NCBI GenBank assembly: GCA_964446245.1
Contig: CAYUNI010000007.1
Location: 1-27,184 of the forward strand
Length of the DNA stretch: 27,184 bases
DNA from: CAYUNI01 sp964446245
GTDB lineage: Bacteria > Patescibacteriota > Minisyncoccia > Phycocordibacterales > XYD1-FULL-46-19
Direction of reading: 5' to 3'
Shown: piece after piece, positions 6,488 to 13,373 of the stretch
Layout: every line of letters begins with the position of its first letter
How positions within the stretch are numbered: the first letter of the stretch is position 1
Notes under the pieces: generated by a model
Databases searched by the model: none
What the model saw: the letters and a program-made list of their open reading frames with translations, nothing else
What the model was told of the DNA's origin: nothing
Program-made: the position numbers and the translations under genes

Positions 6488-7901
6488 TATTTTTATTATA
6501 CCATCTTTGCTTTAGACGATGCCAGAAAAAAATGGTTTTGTTATCCACTGTCGTTTCCCACTCGCGGAAGAGGAATGGAAAATTAGAAAATTCTATTAAA
6601 TAAAGAAGGGGGTTGTGGTGGTGTTGCTTGGTGTCTTGGCGGACCTCTTTAAAATTGGGGAAAATTAGATAATGGACGATGAGTCTAGCCAGGACCGACA
6701 AAGAAAATACCAGCAACCATGGACTAAACTCAACACCTAGACTAATCCCTGCTAAAAGTCCACCTAGACTTGCTCCAATTAAAACCCCGACTCCATTTAA
6801 AACGTTTTGATAGGCGACACATAAAGCGCGTCGTTCTGGGGTGACAGAATCATAAATAAAATTGGAAGCTGCGAGGGCAAAGGCCGACCAGCCGATTCCT
6901 TGCAAGAGCTGGGGGACTAGGATGAGATATAAGGGGGAACCAGATACTAACCATAATAAGGGTACAGGCATAACCAAGAGACTGCCAAGTCTAAGAAGTT
7001 CACGATTGCCATATTGATCAGCTAGGCGTCCCCAAAATGGCAAAAACAAAAAAGAAAAAATACCGGCTGAAATGTTGATTGCCGTGAACCAGATTGGATT
7101 AAAGGCCAGATCCTTCCAGAGATAAACCGCAAAAAAGGGATTAGCTAAATTGACGGCGAGGTTGATGGTGGCAATATAAAAAACAAAGCGTCCAAAATTA
7201 TTTTGGGGAGCGCGACGAATAAATTGCCAAAAAGAAAAATAGTAATCAGGAGCTGGTTTTAATGGTGGATCATAGTGAAAATTAATAAGAGTGGCTGATA
7301 TGTAGCGAGTAATCGCAGAAATAACAAATAAAAGGATAAAACCAAAAATTAACCAAGTCCCGCTTTGAGCTAGGTAGAGGATGAGAGCGGCTAGGGTGGT
7401 GGCGACAATGTTGAAAATTCCAGACCAGCGATTGCGTTTGGAAAAATATTGCCCGCGAATATTTGCCGGGACAGATTCCCCAAGCATTGAAAACCAGGCT
7501 GGACCGCCAAAGGAACCTGCAAAACTATAGAGAATAAAAATACCGATGAAAGCGGGGATAAGATAGGGGCTTTGTCCCTTGAAGAGAAAAGTAAGTCCAA
7601 GGAGACAAAATAAAAACCAAATACTGGCCTGTATCAAGACAGAATAAAAAATTATTTTTCGACGGGAAAATTTTTCAATTAGACGACTGCCGATGAGCTG
7701 AGCAATCGGCCCCAAGAAACCAGCGAGGCTGGATAAGAGACCAATTTGAAAATTATTTGCCCCTAATTCTATAGCATAAGGTGAAATATAGGCTTCGCCA
7801 GCGCCAGAGGTGATAGAAGCGGCTGCCCCTTCGGCAACCGATAGCCTTCTTGTTTTGATTTGTTGAGTTAAAATTTTCCCTTCAGAATTTAAATCCTTCA
7901 T
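6462..7901 (-). CDS. Major facilitator superfamily transporter
   Basis: A 479-residue polytopic protein with about 12 hydrophobic helices in two halves and the characteristic loop motifs (GSRLIEKFSRRKIIFYS between helices 2 and 3; GRLADQYGNRELL in the second half). The family moves small solutes by secondary transport; the substrate cannot be assigned. The 5' end is certain because an extended -10 box sits 7 nt before the ATG. The first 29 nt of the gene and the promoter belong to a 94-bp block repeated at 8850-8943. The C-terminal tail is soluble and basic and overlaps the next gene. Confidence 0.9.
   Translation of the reverse strand: MKDLNSEGKILTQQIKTRRLSVAEGAAASITSGAGEAYISPYAIELGANNFQIGLLSSLAGFLGPIAQLIGSRLIEKFSRRKIIFYSVLIQASIWFLFCLLGLTFLFKGQSPYLIPAFIGIFILYSFAGSFGGPAWFSMLGESVPANIRGQYFSKRNRWSGIFNIVATTLAALILYLAQSGTWLIFGFILLFVISAITRYISATLINFHYDPPLKPAPDYYFSFWQFIRRAPQNNFGRFVFYIATINLAVNLANPFFAVYLWKDLAFNPIWFTAINISAGIFSFLFLPFWGRLADQYGNRELLRLGSLLVMPVPLLWLVSGSPLYLILVPQLLQGIGWSAFALAASNFIYDSVTPERRALCVAYQNVLNGVGVLIGASLGGLLAGISLGVEFSPWLLVFSLSVLARLIVHYLIFPNFKEVRQDTKQHHHNPLLYLIEFSNFPFLFREWETTVDNKTIFFWHRLKQRWYNKNNGTREPKQ
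6495..6503 (-). promoter_or_regulatory. Extended -10 promoter for the PH-like gene (leaderless)
   Basis: TGG-TATAAT on the minus strand (6503 down to 6495) lies 7 nt before the ATG at 6487. Transcription would start at about the A of the start codon. It lies within the final codons of the MFS gene. Confidence 0.6.
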
Positions 7902-7966
7902 TTGAGTAAGTATAGCAGAAATTTGGTTTTTTCTGATTTTTTGATAGTATTTTGGGACAGGGAGGG
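7873..7966. repeat. 94-bp direct repeat, left copy
   Basis: Identical over 94 bp to 8850-8943. It contains the first 29 nt of the MFS gene, the MFS leaderless promoter (minus), a plus-strand TGATAGTAT box identical to the tRNA-Ser promoter, and GGAGGG, the first six nucleotides of tRNA-Ser, here cut off from the rest of the tRNA. So the left copy marks the old MFS/tRNA-Ser intergenic region. Confidence 0.97.
7909..7917 (-). promoter_or_regulatory. Extended -10 promoter of the MFS gene (leaderless)
   Basis: TGC-TATACT on the minus strand (7917 down to 7909) is 7 nt before the ATG at 7901. The same box recurs in the right repeat at 8886-8894. There it points into the fkbM-type gene from downstream and could drive antisense RNA. 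Confidence 0.6.
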
Positions 7967-8016
7967 ATGTGCTATTTCTTAATGTGTTACACTTCTATTT
8001 GTTTTAAGAATGGTAA

Positions 8017-8025
8017 TGGTATAGA
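8017..8025 (+). promoter_or_regulatory. Extended -10 promoter of the FkbM-type gene
   Basis: TGG-TATAGA (8017-8025) ends 9 nt before the ATG at 8035. It lies inside the inserted segment, so the cargo gene carries its own promoter. Confidence 0.5.
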
Positions 8026-8034
8026 GTGAATAAA

Positions 8035-8850
8035 ATGAAGGAAAATTTTAAAAAAAAGATCAATACTATTTTTCGTTTAAATTGGCACTGGGCATTTAAT
8101 TTTTATAAAAAAAGATTAGGGATATTTTTAGACTACTTATTATCTCGACTGGTCGGTAGAGATTTTTGGGAAATCAAGGTTGGCGACATAGAAGTTAAAT
8201 TGAGTTTTTTAAATTATTATCATCACCATTTTGCAAAAATATTGGTTTTAGGGAAACACGAGAAAAAATTGTTAGATATTTGGGGAAAGGCTTGCGAAGA
8301 GAAAAAGATTATTGTAGATATCGGTGGCTATAATGGTATTTATGGTCTGATTGCCGCTAAGGCGAATCCAAAATCCACCGTATACATTTTTGAACCAGAT
8401 GTCTTGAATGCAGAGCAAATTGAAAAAAATATAAGATTGAATGATTTGACAAATATTATTTTGGTTCAATCAGCCATTTCCAATAATTCAGGCAAGGAAC
8501 TTTTTACCGTTAGCGGTGAAACTGGAGGTCATATTACCGAAGGCGGTATTCCAGTTGATTCATTGACCATTGATGATTTTTTTATGAATCGCGAGCTTCC
8601 TGATTTATACAAAATTGATATCGAGGGAGCTGAGCTCCTTTGCCTTGAGGGGGCAAAAAGTATTTTGACAAAGAAACCGGCCGATCTTTTGGTAGAAGTT
8701 CACGGAGAACTTATTAAAAATTATGGAGGTTCCTTGGCTCAATTCGATGACTTTGTGGAAAATATTGGCTATAAAAAAGAACATTTAAAATCAATAGAAA
8801 AGTTGAGTATTAATTACTATTGGGTTTATCCTGTTGGTAGGGAAGAATGA
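8035..8850 (+). CDS. FkbM-family SAM-dependent methyltransferase (cargo)
   Basis: This 271-residue protein has the Rossmann-fold SAM motif I (IIVDIGGYNGIYG, about 92-104), the acidic ribose-binding residue in YIFEPD (Glu120), and the FkbM signature YKIDIEGAELLCLEGA. FkbM proteins O-methylate sugars or small metabolites, often in surface-glycan clusters; the target here is unknown. A GTG at 8026 is an alternative start, but it immediately follows the -10 box, so the ATG at 8035 is preferred. The gene is alone between two identical 94-bp repeats, and the right repeat begins at its stop codon, marking it as an insertion beside tRNA-Ser. Confidence 0.9.
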   Translation: MKENFKKKINTIFRLNWHWAFNFYKKRLGIFLDYLLSRLVGRDFWEIKVGDIEVKLSFLNYYHHHFAKILVLGKHEKKLLDIWGKACEEKKIIVDIGGYNGIYGLIAAKANPKSTVYIFEPDVLNAEQIEKNIRLNDLTNIILVQSAISNNSGKELFTVSGETGGHITEGGIPVDSLTIDDFFMNRELPDLYKIDIEGAELLCLEGAKSILTKKPADLLVEVHGELIKNYGGSLAQFDDFVENIGYKKEHLKSIEKLSINYYWVYPVGREE

Positions 8851-8943
8851 TTTTCCCTTCAGAATTTAAATCCTTCATTTGAGTAAGTATAGCAGAAATT
8901 TGGTTTTTTCTGATTTTTTGATAGTATTTTGGGACAGGGAGGG
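8850..8943. repeat. 94-bp direct repeat, right copy
   Basis: Identical to 7873-7966. This copy is continuous with the intact tRNA-Ser, so it supplies that tRNA's promoter. The fragment of the MFS 5' end within it (8850-8878) is orphaned. The first base of the match is the last base of the cargo stop codon. Confidence 0.97.
8919..8927 (+). promoter_or_regulatory. Extended -10 promoter of tRNA-Ser
   Basis: TGA-TAGTAT (8919-8927) ends 10 nt before the mature tRNA 5' end. It sits in the right 94-bp repeat; the left copy of the same box faces the cargo gene. Confidence 0.5.
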
Positions 8944-9022
8944 GTCGCATAGAGGTTTAGTGCATCGGTCTTGAAAACCGAAGTGTCGCAAGGCACCGCG
9001 AGTTCGAATCTCGCCCCCTCCG
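8938..9022 (+). tRNA. tRNA-Ser (anticodon TGA)
   Basis: An 85-nt class II tRNA. The acceptor GGAGGGG pairs with CCCCTCC, the discriminator is G, the anticodon loop is CTTGAAA, and there is a long variable arm (GTGTCGCAAGGCAC). CCA is not encoded. Insertions lie on both sides of this gene. Confidence 0.96.
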
Positions 9023-9031
9023 CTTTCGCCT

Positions 9032-9061
9032 CGCCGAAGCTCCGCCCAAGGAGCGAAGGCG
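9032..9061 (+). other. Hairpin after tRNA-Ser with symmetric GAA/GAA internal loop
   Basis: CGCC and GGCG (outer) and GCTCC and GGAGC (inner) form a stem with a GAA/GAA internal loop and a GCCCAA apical loop. It is G+C-rich compared with its surroundings. There is no convincing U-tract after it, so its role as tRNA-Ser terminator is uncertain. Confidence 0.5.
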
Positions 9062-9080
9062 ATCTTTGCTGTCTAGTGTC

Positions 9081-9107
9081 TACATACGTTCGACGTCTGT
9101 AAGGTAT
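9081..9107. repeat. Operator-like repeat, left copy
   Basis: The imperfect palindrome TACAtACGTtcgACGTcTGTA (9081-9101) is followed by AGGTAT. It recurs at 9890 and, in part, at 9915, so copies bracket the 9267-9782 gene. The 22-bp block 9086-9107 equals 9915-9936. The flanking 9023-9266 stretch otherwise holds only the hairpin and a promoter. Confidence 0.85.
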
Positions 9108-9165
9108 TTAAGATTTTTCCCAATTGTCGAAGTGTTACTAACGCGAGTATAGTGTACACCTTGTA

Positions 9166-9194
9166 TTGACTTTTGTGGCGTGATATGCTAGTAT
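9166..9194 (+). promoter_or_regulatory. Strong promoter of the orphan gene at 9267
   Basis: TTGACT (9166-9171), a 17-nt spacer and TAGTAT (9189-9194) preceded by TGC make an extended -10 promoter. A second candidate (TTGTCG at 9124, TATAGT at 9148) lies upstream. The leader is about 65 nt, unlike the leaderless housekeeping genes. Confidence 0.6.
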
Positions 9195-9266
9195 ACTTGA
9201 AGCGTAGTAATTAAGCTATATCGGCTTAATCGCACATTCCAAACAAACGAAAGGAACGGAACGATA

Positions 9267-9782
9267 ATGTTCGAAACCGTGAGATTCGGTTTTTATGCCG
9301 GAATGATACTGAGCTACTTCAAGGCGGCAGAAAGGGCGAAGAAGGTCGGCAATAACCAGAAAACCCTACAGCTGCTCAAGAATGCCATGTGGGCGGGGAA
9401 AAAAGCTCTTAATATTGGCACTGAGAGCCTAAATATTGACAACGAGCAGCGAGCAACGGTGCAGAGCGCGATTTCGTCTGCACAGGAGTTGTATCAAAGG
9501 GAATTGATCGCCCATGTGCCGGAAGAAGATCGCGAGCTTCTCATGATCGGAACCTACCCGCTCGACCAGATGATTGTCATGTTCGAGATCGCCAAAGGCC
9601 GACTCGCCAAGGGCAGGGAAGCTCTCGGGACCATCTACGAGGGCGACTATGTGCCTGCGCCGCTTCGCAACATCATGCAACCTTTTCTCTTGGGAGAGGC
9701 GACGCAGGAGGAAACCGCGAAGCGGCTCGATGAGTGTATGGCGAAACTGAGGAAGTTGAAATGCGAGAGTTGTTTTCCGTAG
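9267..9782 (+). CDS. Unrecognised 171-residue helical protein in a self-contained island
   Basis: The protein is soluble and probably all-helical. It has a TPR-like N-terminal look (YFKAAERAKKVGNNQKTLQL) and a C-terminal CxxC (KLKCESCFP). No family is recognised. The gene is clearly richer in G+C than its neighbours and uses codons such as CTC, ATC and GCC rarely seen nearby. An AAAGGAA ribosome-binding site 8-14 nt upstream, a strong promoter and a terminator make it an autonomous unit. It is bracketed by operator-like repeats, suggesting transfer. A 146-codon antisense frame is a shadow that runs into the terminator. Confidence 0.75.
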   Translation: MFETVRFGFYAGMILSYFKAAERAKKVGNNQKTLQLLKNAMWAGKKALNIGTESLNIDNEQRATVQSAISSAQELYQRELIAHVPEEDRELLMIGTYPLDQMIVMFEIAKGRLAKGREALGTIYEGDYVPAPLRNIMQPFLLGEATQEETAKRLDECMAKLRKLKCESCFP

Positions 9783-9819
9783 AACTGCTTCTCGTGCGAG
9801 GAACTCCATGGTTACCACA

Positions 9820-9860
9820 GGGTCTGCAATTGCTATGCGATTGCAGACCCTTTCTTTTTT
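9820..9860 (+). terminator. Intrinsic terminator of the 9267 gene
   Basis: An 11-bp perfect stem GGGTCTGCAAT/ATTGCAGACCC (9820-9830 with 9840-9850) is followed by TTTCTTTTTT. Confidence 0.93.
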
Positions 9861-9889
9861 GTTCCACATTTGTGACGAACTAAAATATT

Positions 9890-9940
9890 TACATACGTTC
9901 GACGTCTGTAGGGCACGTTCGACGTCTGTAAGGTATAATA
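9890..9940. repeat. Operator-like repeat, tandem right copies
   Basis: Copy R1 (9890-9910) equals the left copy over 21 bp. R2 (9915-9936) equals it over 22 bp at its other end. The shared core ACGTTCGACGTCTGTA repeats with a 20-bp period. R2 runs into TATAAT (9935-9940), 91 nt before ruvX, so the repeat may be an operator over a ruvX promoter. A recombination between R1 and R2 would give exactly the left copy. Confidence 0.8.
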
Positions 9941-10031
9941 TCTTTTATTTGGATTGCACTGTGGGGGTTTAAAATCTAGCCTCTATATTTTAGCTATTAT
10001 TTCCTATATACTGCATACTAAATAATTTATT

Positions 10032-10415
10032 ATGCGTTATCTAGGTATTGATTACGGGCACAAAAAAGTGGGAGTGGCGATTTCCGACGAATCGGGACAT
10101 TTCGCTTTTCCTTATGGAATTTTGCCGACTAATAAATATTTGGCGAAGAGTTTGGCCGAGATATGTCAGAAAGAGGGAGTGGGAGTAATAGTTTTGGGAG
10201 AATCACTAGATTATAATTTTCGACCAAATAAAATCATGCCCGAGATTACTGAGTTTAAGGTTGCTTTGGAGGAAGCGACTGGATTGCCGGTTGAGTTTGA
10301 AGGTGAGCTTTTGACTAGCGCCGAAGCCGAGAGATTGGTTGGGCGAGATAAAATGCTTGATGCGCGGGCGGCGGCACTAATTTTAAAAAATTATTTAGAT
10401 CGGAAGTCTAATTAA
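10032..10415 (+). CDS. ruvX: Putative Holliday junction resolvase / pre-16S rRNA nuclease YqgF (RuvX)
   Basis: This 127-residue RNase H-fold protein matches YqgF. The catalytic Asp is in MRYLGIDYGHKKVGVAISD (Asp7), the second acidic site in VIVLGES, and the last in MLDARAAALILKNYL (Asp near 114). The family completes the 5' end of 16S rRNA in E. coli and resembles RuvC-type resolvases. The usual GLP motif after strand four is replaced by GES. No Shine-Dalgarno is visible; a TATACT (10007-10012) and the R2-linked TATAAT are promoter candidates. pilM follows with its own promoter. Confidence 0.9.
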   Translation: MRYLGIDYGHKKVGVAISDESGHFAFPYGILPTNKYLAKSLAEICQKEGVGVIVLGESLDYNFRPNKIMPEITEFKVALEEATGLPVEFEGELLTSAEAERLVGRDKMLDARAAALILKNYLDRKSN

Positions 10416-10444
10416 AACTTGTCCCGTGATTTGCAAAAAATTTT

Positions 10445-10453
10445 TGCTATAAT
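10445..10453 (+). promoter_or_regulatory. Extended -10 promoter of the pilus operon (leaderless)
   Basis: TGC-TATAAT (10445-10453) lies 7 nt before the pilM ATG. No good -35 is visible, as expected for an extended -10 promoter. Confidence 0.65.
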
Positions 10454-10460
10454 TTAAGAG

Positions 10461-11552
10461 ATGAAGTCTTCTCTTTTTTTTCAATTATTTCCGGTGCCAA
10501 AAAATTTACAGTGGCCGGCTTTTGGTCTAGACATTTCTGATCGCTCGATTAAATACGCTTCCCTGAAGGAAGAGGCGAGCCTTTTAAAATTAGAATCTTT
10601 TGGCGAAGTACCGATACCGGCTGGCTTGATCGAGGGTGGAAAAATACTCAATCTGCCAGAATTGAAAAATTTGCTTAAAGATCTATCTATCAAGACTGGG
10701 GCGAATCGCGTCGTCGTTTCTTTGCCGGAAGACCGGGCCTATAATCTTCGTCTTTCTTTACCACCAATGAAGCAAAGTGAATTGCGCCAGAGTATTGAAT
10801 TTCAATTAGAAGAAAATGTCCCCCTGCCGGTATCAGAAGTTGTTTTTGATTATCAGGTGGTGGCGAAAGATAAGAAGACTAAGGGGATAGAAGTAGTAGT
10901 CTCTGCTTTACCCAAAGAGATTGTCAATAATTATTTAGAAGTATTAGAAAACTCAAGTCTAAAACCAATTGCTTTTGAAATTGAGGCTCAAGCGATGGCG
11001 CGTTCACTTGTCCCGAGACAGACGAGAGGGTGTTATCTGATCGTTGATATTGGCAAAATTCATACAGGTTTTTCGGTGGTAGATAAAAATTGCGCTCACT
11101 ATACTTCTATTATCAACAACATTAGCGGTGAAGCCATTACTAAAAATATTCAAAAAGAACTGGCCTGGTCTTATACTGATGCTGAACGAGCAAAAAATGA
11201 ATTGGGTCTCTCTCGTTTGCCAAAAGATAAAAATTTGTTTTATGCTATCGTGCCAATGGCCTCAGCGTTGAAAGATGAAATTGAAAAGCGTTATTTATAC
11301 TGGAATGGTCGGCACGAAAGAACAATCGAAGAAAAGATTCGAGGGATAATTCTTTGCGGTGGACAAGCGGGCCTGCCGGGGCTTGCCGACTATCTTCAAG
11401 CCTATCTTGATGTGCCGATAAAACTTGGCAATCCTTGGATTAATATTTGTCACAGCAACAATGTTCCACCCCTTTCTTTAGCTGAATCTTTAAGATACGC
11501 AACAGCCTTGGGGCTTGCAATGCGACCATGGGATAAATATCTGACAAAATAA
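10461..11552 (+). CDS. pilM: Type IV pilus assembly protein PilM
   Basis: This 363-residue cytoplasmic actin-like ATPase is first in a pilM-N-O order. The phosphate-1 motif is FGLDISDRSIKYASL (about 21-35), the phosphate-2 region CYLIVDIGKIHTGFSVVD, and the adenosine region IILCGGQAGLPGLADYL. PilM binds the N-terminus of PilN and links the inner-membrane alignment complex to the pilus motor. Length and the ASALKDEIEKRYLYW segment match the family. The four genes are spaced -11 to +7 nt and form one operon. Confidence 0.93.
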   Translation: MKSSLFFQLFPVPKNLQWPAFGLDISDRSIKYASLKEEASLLKLESFGEVPIPAGLIEGGKILNLPELKNLLKDLSIKTGANRVVVSLPEDRAYNLRLSLPPMKQSELRQSIEFQLEENVPLPVSEVVFDYQVVAKDKKTKGIEVVVSALPKEIVNNYLEVLENSSLKPIAFEIEAQAMARSLVPRQTRGCYLIVDIGKIHTGFSVVDKNCAHYTSIINNISGEAITKNIQKELAWSYTDAERAKNELGLSRLPKDKNLFYAIVPMASALKDEIEKRYLYWNGRHERTIEEKIRGIILCGGQAGLPGLADYLQAYLDVPIKLGNPWINICHSNNVPPLSLAESLRYATALGLAMRPWDKYLTK

Positions 11553-11559
11553 TTTTACT

Positions 11560-12126
11560 ATGTCAATCAATCTACTACCTACAACTTATCGTAAAGAATT
11601 AAATGCCGAAAGGTGTCGCCAGTGGCGGAAGAATTTTCTTCTTTTTGCTATTGCCCTGGTGGTAATAGGTGGTGTCTTAGTTGGCTTATTTTATGTTTTG
11701 GCGGATATTAGCATGGAGAGTGAAAAAAGATTATTATCTTCTCCGGCAAAAACTTCACAACTTGGCCAATTTGATAAAATAAAAACAGAATTAGCTAACA
11801 GTGAATCTCAATCGAAAATTGTTATCGGAGCACCAGACCAGAAAGATATCCTGAAATTGATAGATGGAGTGGTGAGGGAGAGGCCAGCGGGGGTGATCAT
11901 AAATCAAATTAATTTTGACGATGGTTCAGGCGGTCGATTTTTGACAATCAACGGATTGGCGTCTGAGAGAAAGATTGCTCTAGATTATATTGCCAAGCTT
12001 CATAGACTTTCGGGGGTACAGGATGTGGAATTCCCACTCCTAGTGAAAAATACTAATATCGAGCTTCAGTTAAAATTATTACTCGTGTCTCCTAAAGCGA
12101 CAGAAAAAAATACCAATGGCAACTAA
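11560..12126 (+). CDS. pilN: Type IV pilus assembly protein PilN-like
   Basis: At 188 residues it begins MSINLLPTTYRKEL, the INLLP tail that binds PilM in this family. A single membrane helix spans about residues 26-47 and a periplasmic/extracellular domain follows. The position after pilM supports the call. The gap to pilM is 7 nt and the stop overlaps pilO by 11 nt. Confidence 0.9.
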   Translation: MSINLLPTTYRKELNAERCRQWRKNFLLFAIALVVIGGVLVGLFYVLADISMESEKRLLSSPAKTSQLGQFDKIKTELANSESQSKIVIGAPDQKDILKLIDGVVRERPAGVIINQINFDDGSGGRFLTINGLASERKIALDYIAKLHRLSGVQDVEFPLLVKNTNIELQLKLLLVSPKATEKNTNGN

Positions 12127-12640
12127 TAATTCAACAAAAAATACCGAAATACTCCTTTATATTTTCCTTTTTATTGTTGTGGTTGTTTGGGTTGGGTTGT
12201 GGTGGCTTACCAGCCAAAAAATAGACGATTACCGACAAGTTTTAGCTGAAAAAAGTTTAATTGAGGAGAAACAAAAAAATTTAGAAAGTTTAAAGAGGCT
12301 TTATACGGAGACTGAGTCAGACCGCGAGATTTTAAAACGCATTTTTATCGATCGAGACTCAGCGACTTCTTTAATAGAAAAACTAGAAATGGTAGCCGAT
12401 TCTCTCAAGATAAAATTAGATGATGTCCGAGCAGATGATTCAAATGGGTTAGAGCTGGGATTTTCAGCGGACGGTTCGTTTGTCTCGTTATATCGGTTTT
12501 TAATTTTGATTACCGAGGCGCCGGAATTGCTTATGATCGAAAAGATTGGTCTGGAGCTTAAGACGCCAGACAAGGCAAAACAAGGCACTATTTGGCGTCT
12601 TAATTTAAAATTGAAAGTTTTGTCATTTAAAAATAATTAA
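12116..12640 (+). CDS. pilO: PilO-like type IV pilus inner-membrane protein
   Basis: A 174-residue bitopic protein: short N-terminus, membrane helix at about 13-30, a coiled coil (YRQVLAEKSLIEEKQKNLES), then an alpha/beta domain with the phrase LYRFLILITEAPELLMIEKI, the usual ferredoxin-like end of PilO. PilO pairs with PilN in the alignment complex. Identification rests on layout and gene order more than on strong motifs. Confidence 0.8.
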   Translation: MATNNSTKNTEILLYIFLFIVVVVWVGLWWLTSQKIDDYRQVLAEKSLIEEKQKNLESLKRLYTETESDREILKRIFIDRDSATSLIEKLEMVADSLKIKLDDVRADDSNGLELGFSADGSFVSLYRFLILITEAPELLMIEKIGLELKTPDKAKQGTIWRLNLKLKVLSFKNN

Positions 12641-12646
12641 TCAACA

Positions 12647-12967
12647 ATGAAACAGTGGCGAGATTTAACAAATATATTTAATTGGCATTCTGATCGCGAT
12701 TTATTTGCTGATGAGTTTGATCCGCGAAAGAGCTGGCGGAGACTTTTGGTTATATTTTTTGTTGGCCTGATCGGGCTGTCAATTATTAGTATTATTTTTT
12801 ATTATTCTTGGTTTGGTCGAGAGCCGAGAGATTTTTCCCAAGAGTCAGCAACCAGCACTCTAAGCGTAAAGACGATTTCTACGGCCGCAGATTTGATTAA
12901 GGCAAGATTTGATAAATTTGAATCAGCGAGTATTGTTGAAATAAAATTACCTGATCCTTCGATTTGA
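12647..12967 (+). CDS. Small single-pass membrane protein of the pilus operon
   Basis: This 106-residue protein has a cytoplasmic N-terminus with WHSDRDLFADEFDPRKSWRR, one membrane helix (about 33-54) and a 50-residue outer tail. It takes the place where PilP sits in proteobacterial operons but shows no lipoprotein signal and no recognisable PilP domain. It lies 6 nt after pilO and is last in the operon. No clear terminator follows; 12968-13066 holds only AT-rich sequence and the tRNA promoter. Confidence 0.75.
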   Translation: MKQWRDLTNIFNWHSDRDLFADEFDPRKSWRRLLVIFFVGLIGLSIISIIFYYSWFGREPRDFSQESATSTLSVKTISTAADLIKARFDKFESASIVEIKLPDPSI

Positions 12968-13050
12968 TTTGACCAAGACCTTGCTGTAGGTTAGGATAAA
13001 AAAGTTCTTTTAGAAATTGATTTTGTTGGTAGTGGTTGCTAATTAGTAAT

Positions 13051-13059
13051 TGCTATGAT
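13051..13059 (+). promoter_or_regulatory. Extended -10 promoter of tRNA-Arg(TCT)
   Basis: TGC-TATGAT (13051-13059) ends 7 nt before the mature tRNA 5' end, so the transcript could begin at or next to position +1 of the tRNA. Confidence 0.55.
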
Positions 13060-13066
13060 TATCTAA

Positions 13067-13138
13067 GCCCCTGTAGTTCAACGGATAGAACTGCGGACTT
13101 CTAAGCCGCTAATGTTGGTTCGATTCCAACCGGGGGCA
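13067..13138 (+). tRNA. tRNA-Arg (anticodon TCT)
   Basis: The acceptor GCCCCTG pairs with CGGGGGC (one T-G pair), the anticodon loop is CTTCTAA, and there is an A-G mismatch at the base of the loop (positions 31-39). The T loop is TTCGATT. CCA is not encoded. The acceptor and D-arm match tRNA-Arg(GCG) at 5875 except one base. Confidence 0.94.
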
Positions 13139-13179
13139 CATCTGATTTATGTATCATAAAGTGGTCTAATTAAATTCTA

Positions 13180-13208
13180 TTGGCTCAAAGGGTTTTTTGT
13201 GGTAGTCT
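13180..13208 (+). promoter_or_regulatory. Promoter of tRNA-Val
   Basis: TTGGCT (13180-13185), a 17-nt spacer, and TGG-TAGTCT with the hexamer at 13203-13208. It ends 10 nt before the tRNA. Confidence 0.5.
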
Positions 13209-13218
13209 GTTGTTGTTT

Positions 13219-13292
13219 GGACGCTTAGCTCAGTTGGTTAGAGCGTCTCGTTTACACCGAGAAGGCCAGGGGTTCGAGTCCCTTAGCGTCCA
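13219..13292 (+). tRNA. tRNA-Val (anticodon TAC)
   Basis: The acceptor GGACGCT pairs with AGCGTCC, the anticodon loop is TTTACAC on a TCTCG/CGAGA stem, and the T arm contains GGTTCGAGTCC. The discriminator is A; CCA is not encoded. Confidence 0.97.
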
Positions 13293-13373
13293 CAGTGAAT
13301 TTTGTCTTATGAAATTGTAGGGTTTAATCCGATTATTTTGGATGGCGATTTAGGGAAAATCAAATAATCTTTT

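Noticed and set aside
7873..8943. Insertion sequence with long terminal repeats
   Set aside because: There is no transposase, no terminal inverted repeats, and the repeat consists of host MFS/tRNA-Ser sequence.
9081..9101. LexA/SOS box near the orphan gene and ruvX
   Set aside because: Only half of the CGAAC-N4-GTTCG dyad is present (the reverse strand reads GAACGTATGTA), and no lexA is in the window. Kept as an unnamed operator-like repeat.
9429..9869. 146-codon antisense frame over the orphan gene
   Set aside because: The plus-strand gene has promoter, Shine-Dalgarno and terminator. The antisense frame starts inside the terminator's T-tract side and has no signals; it is open because of higher G+C.
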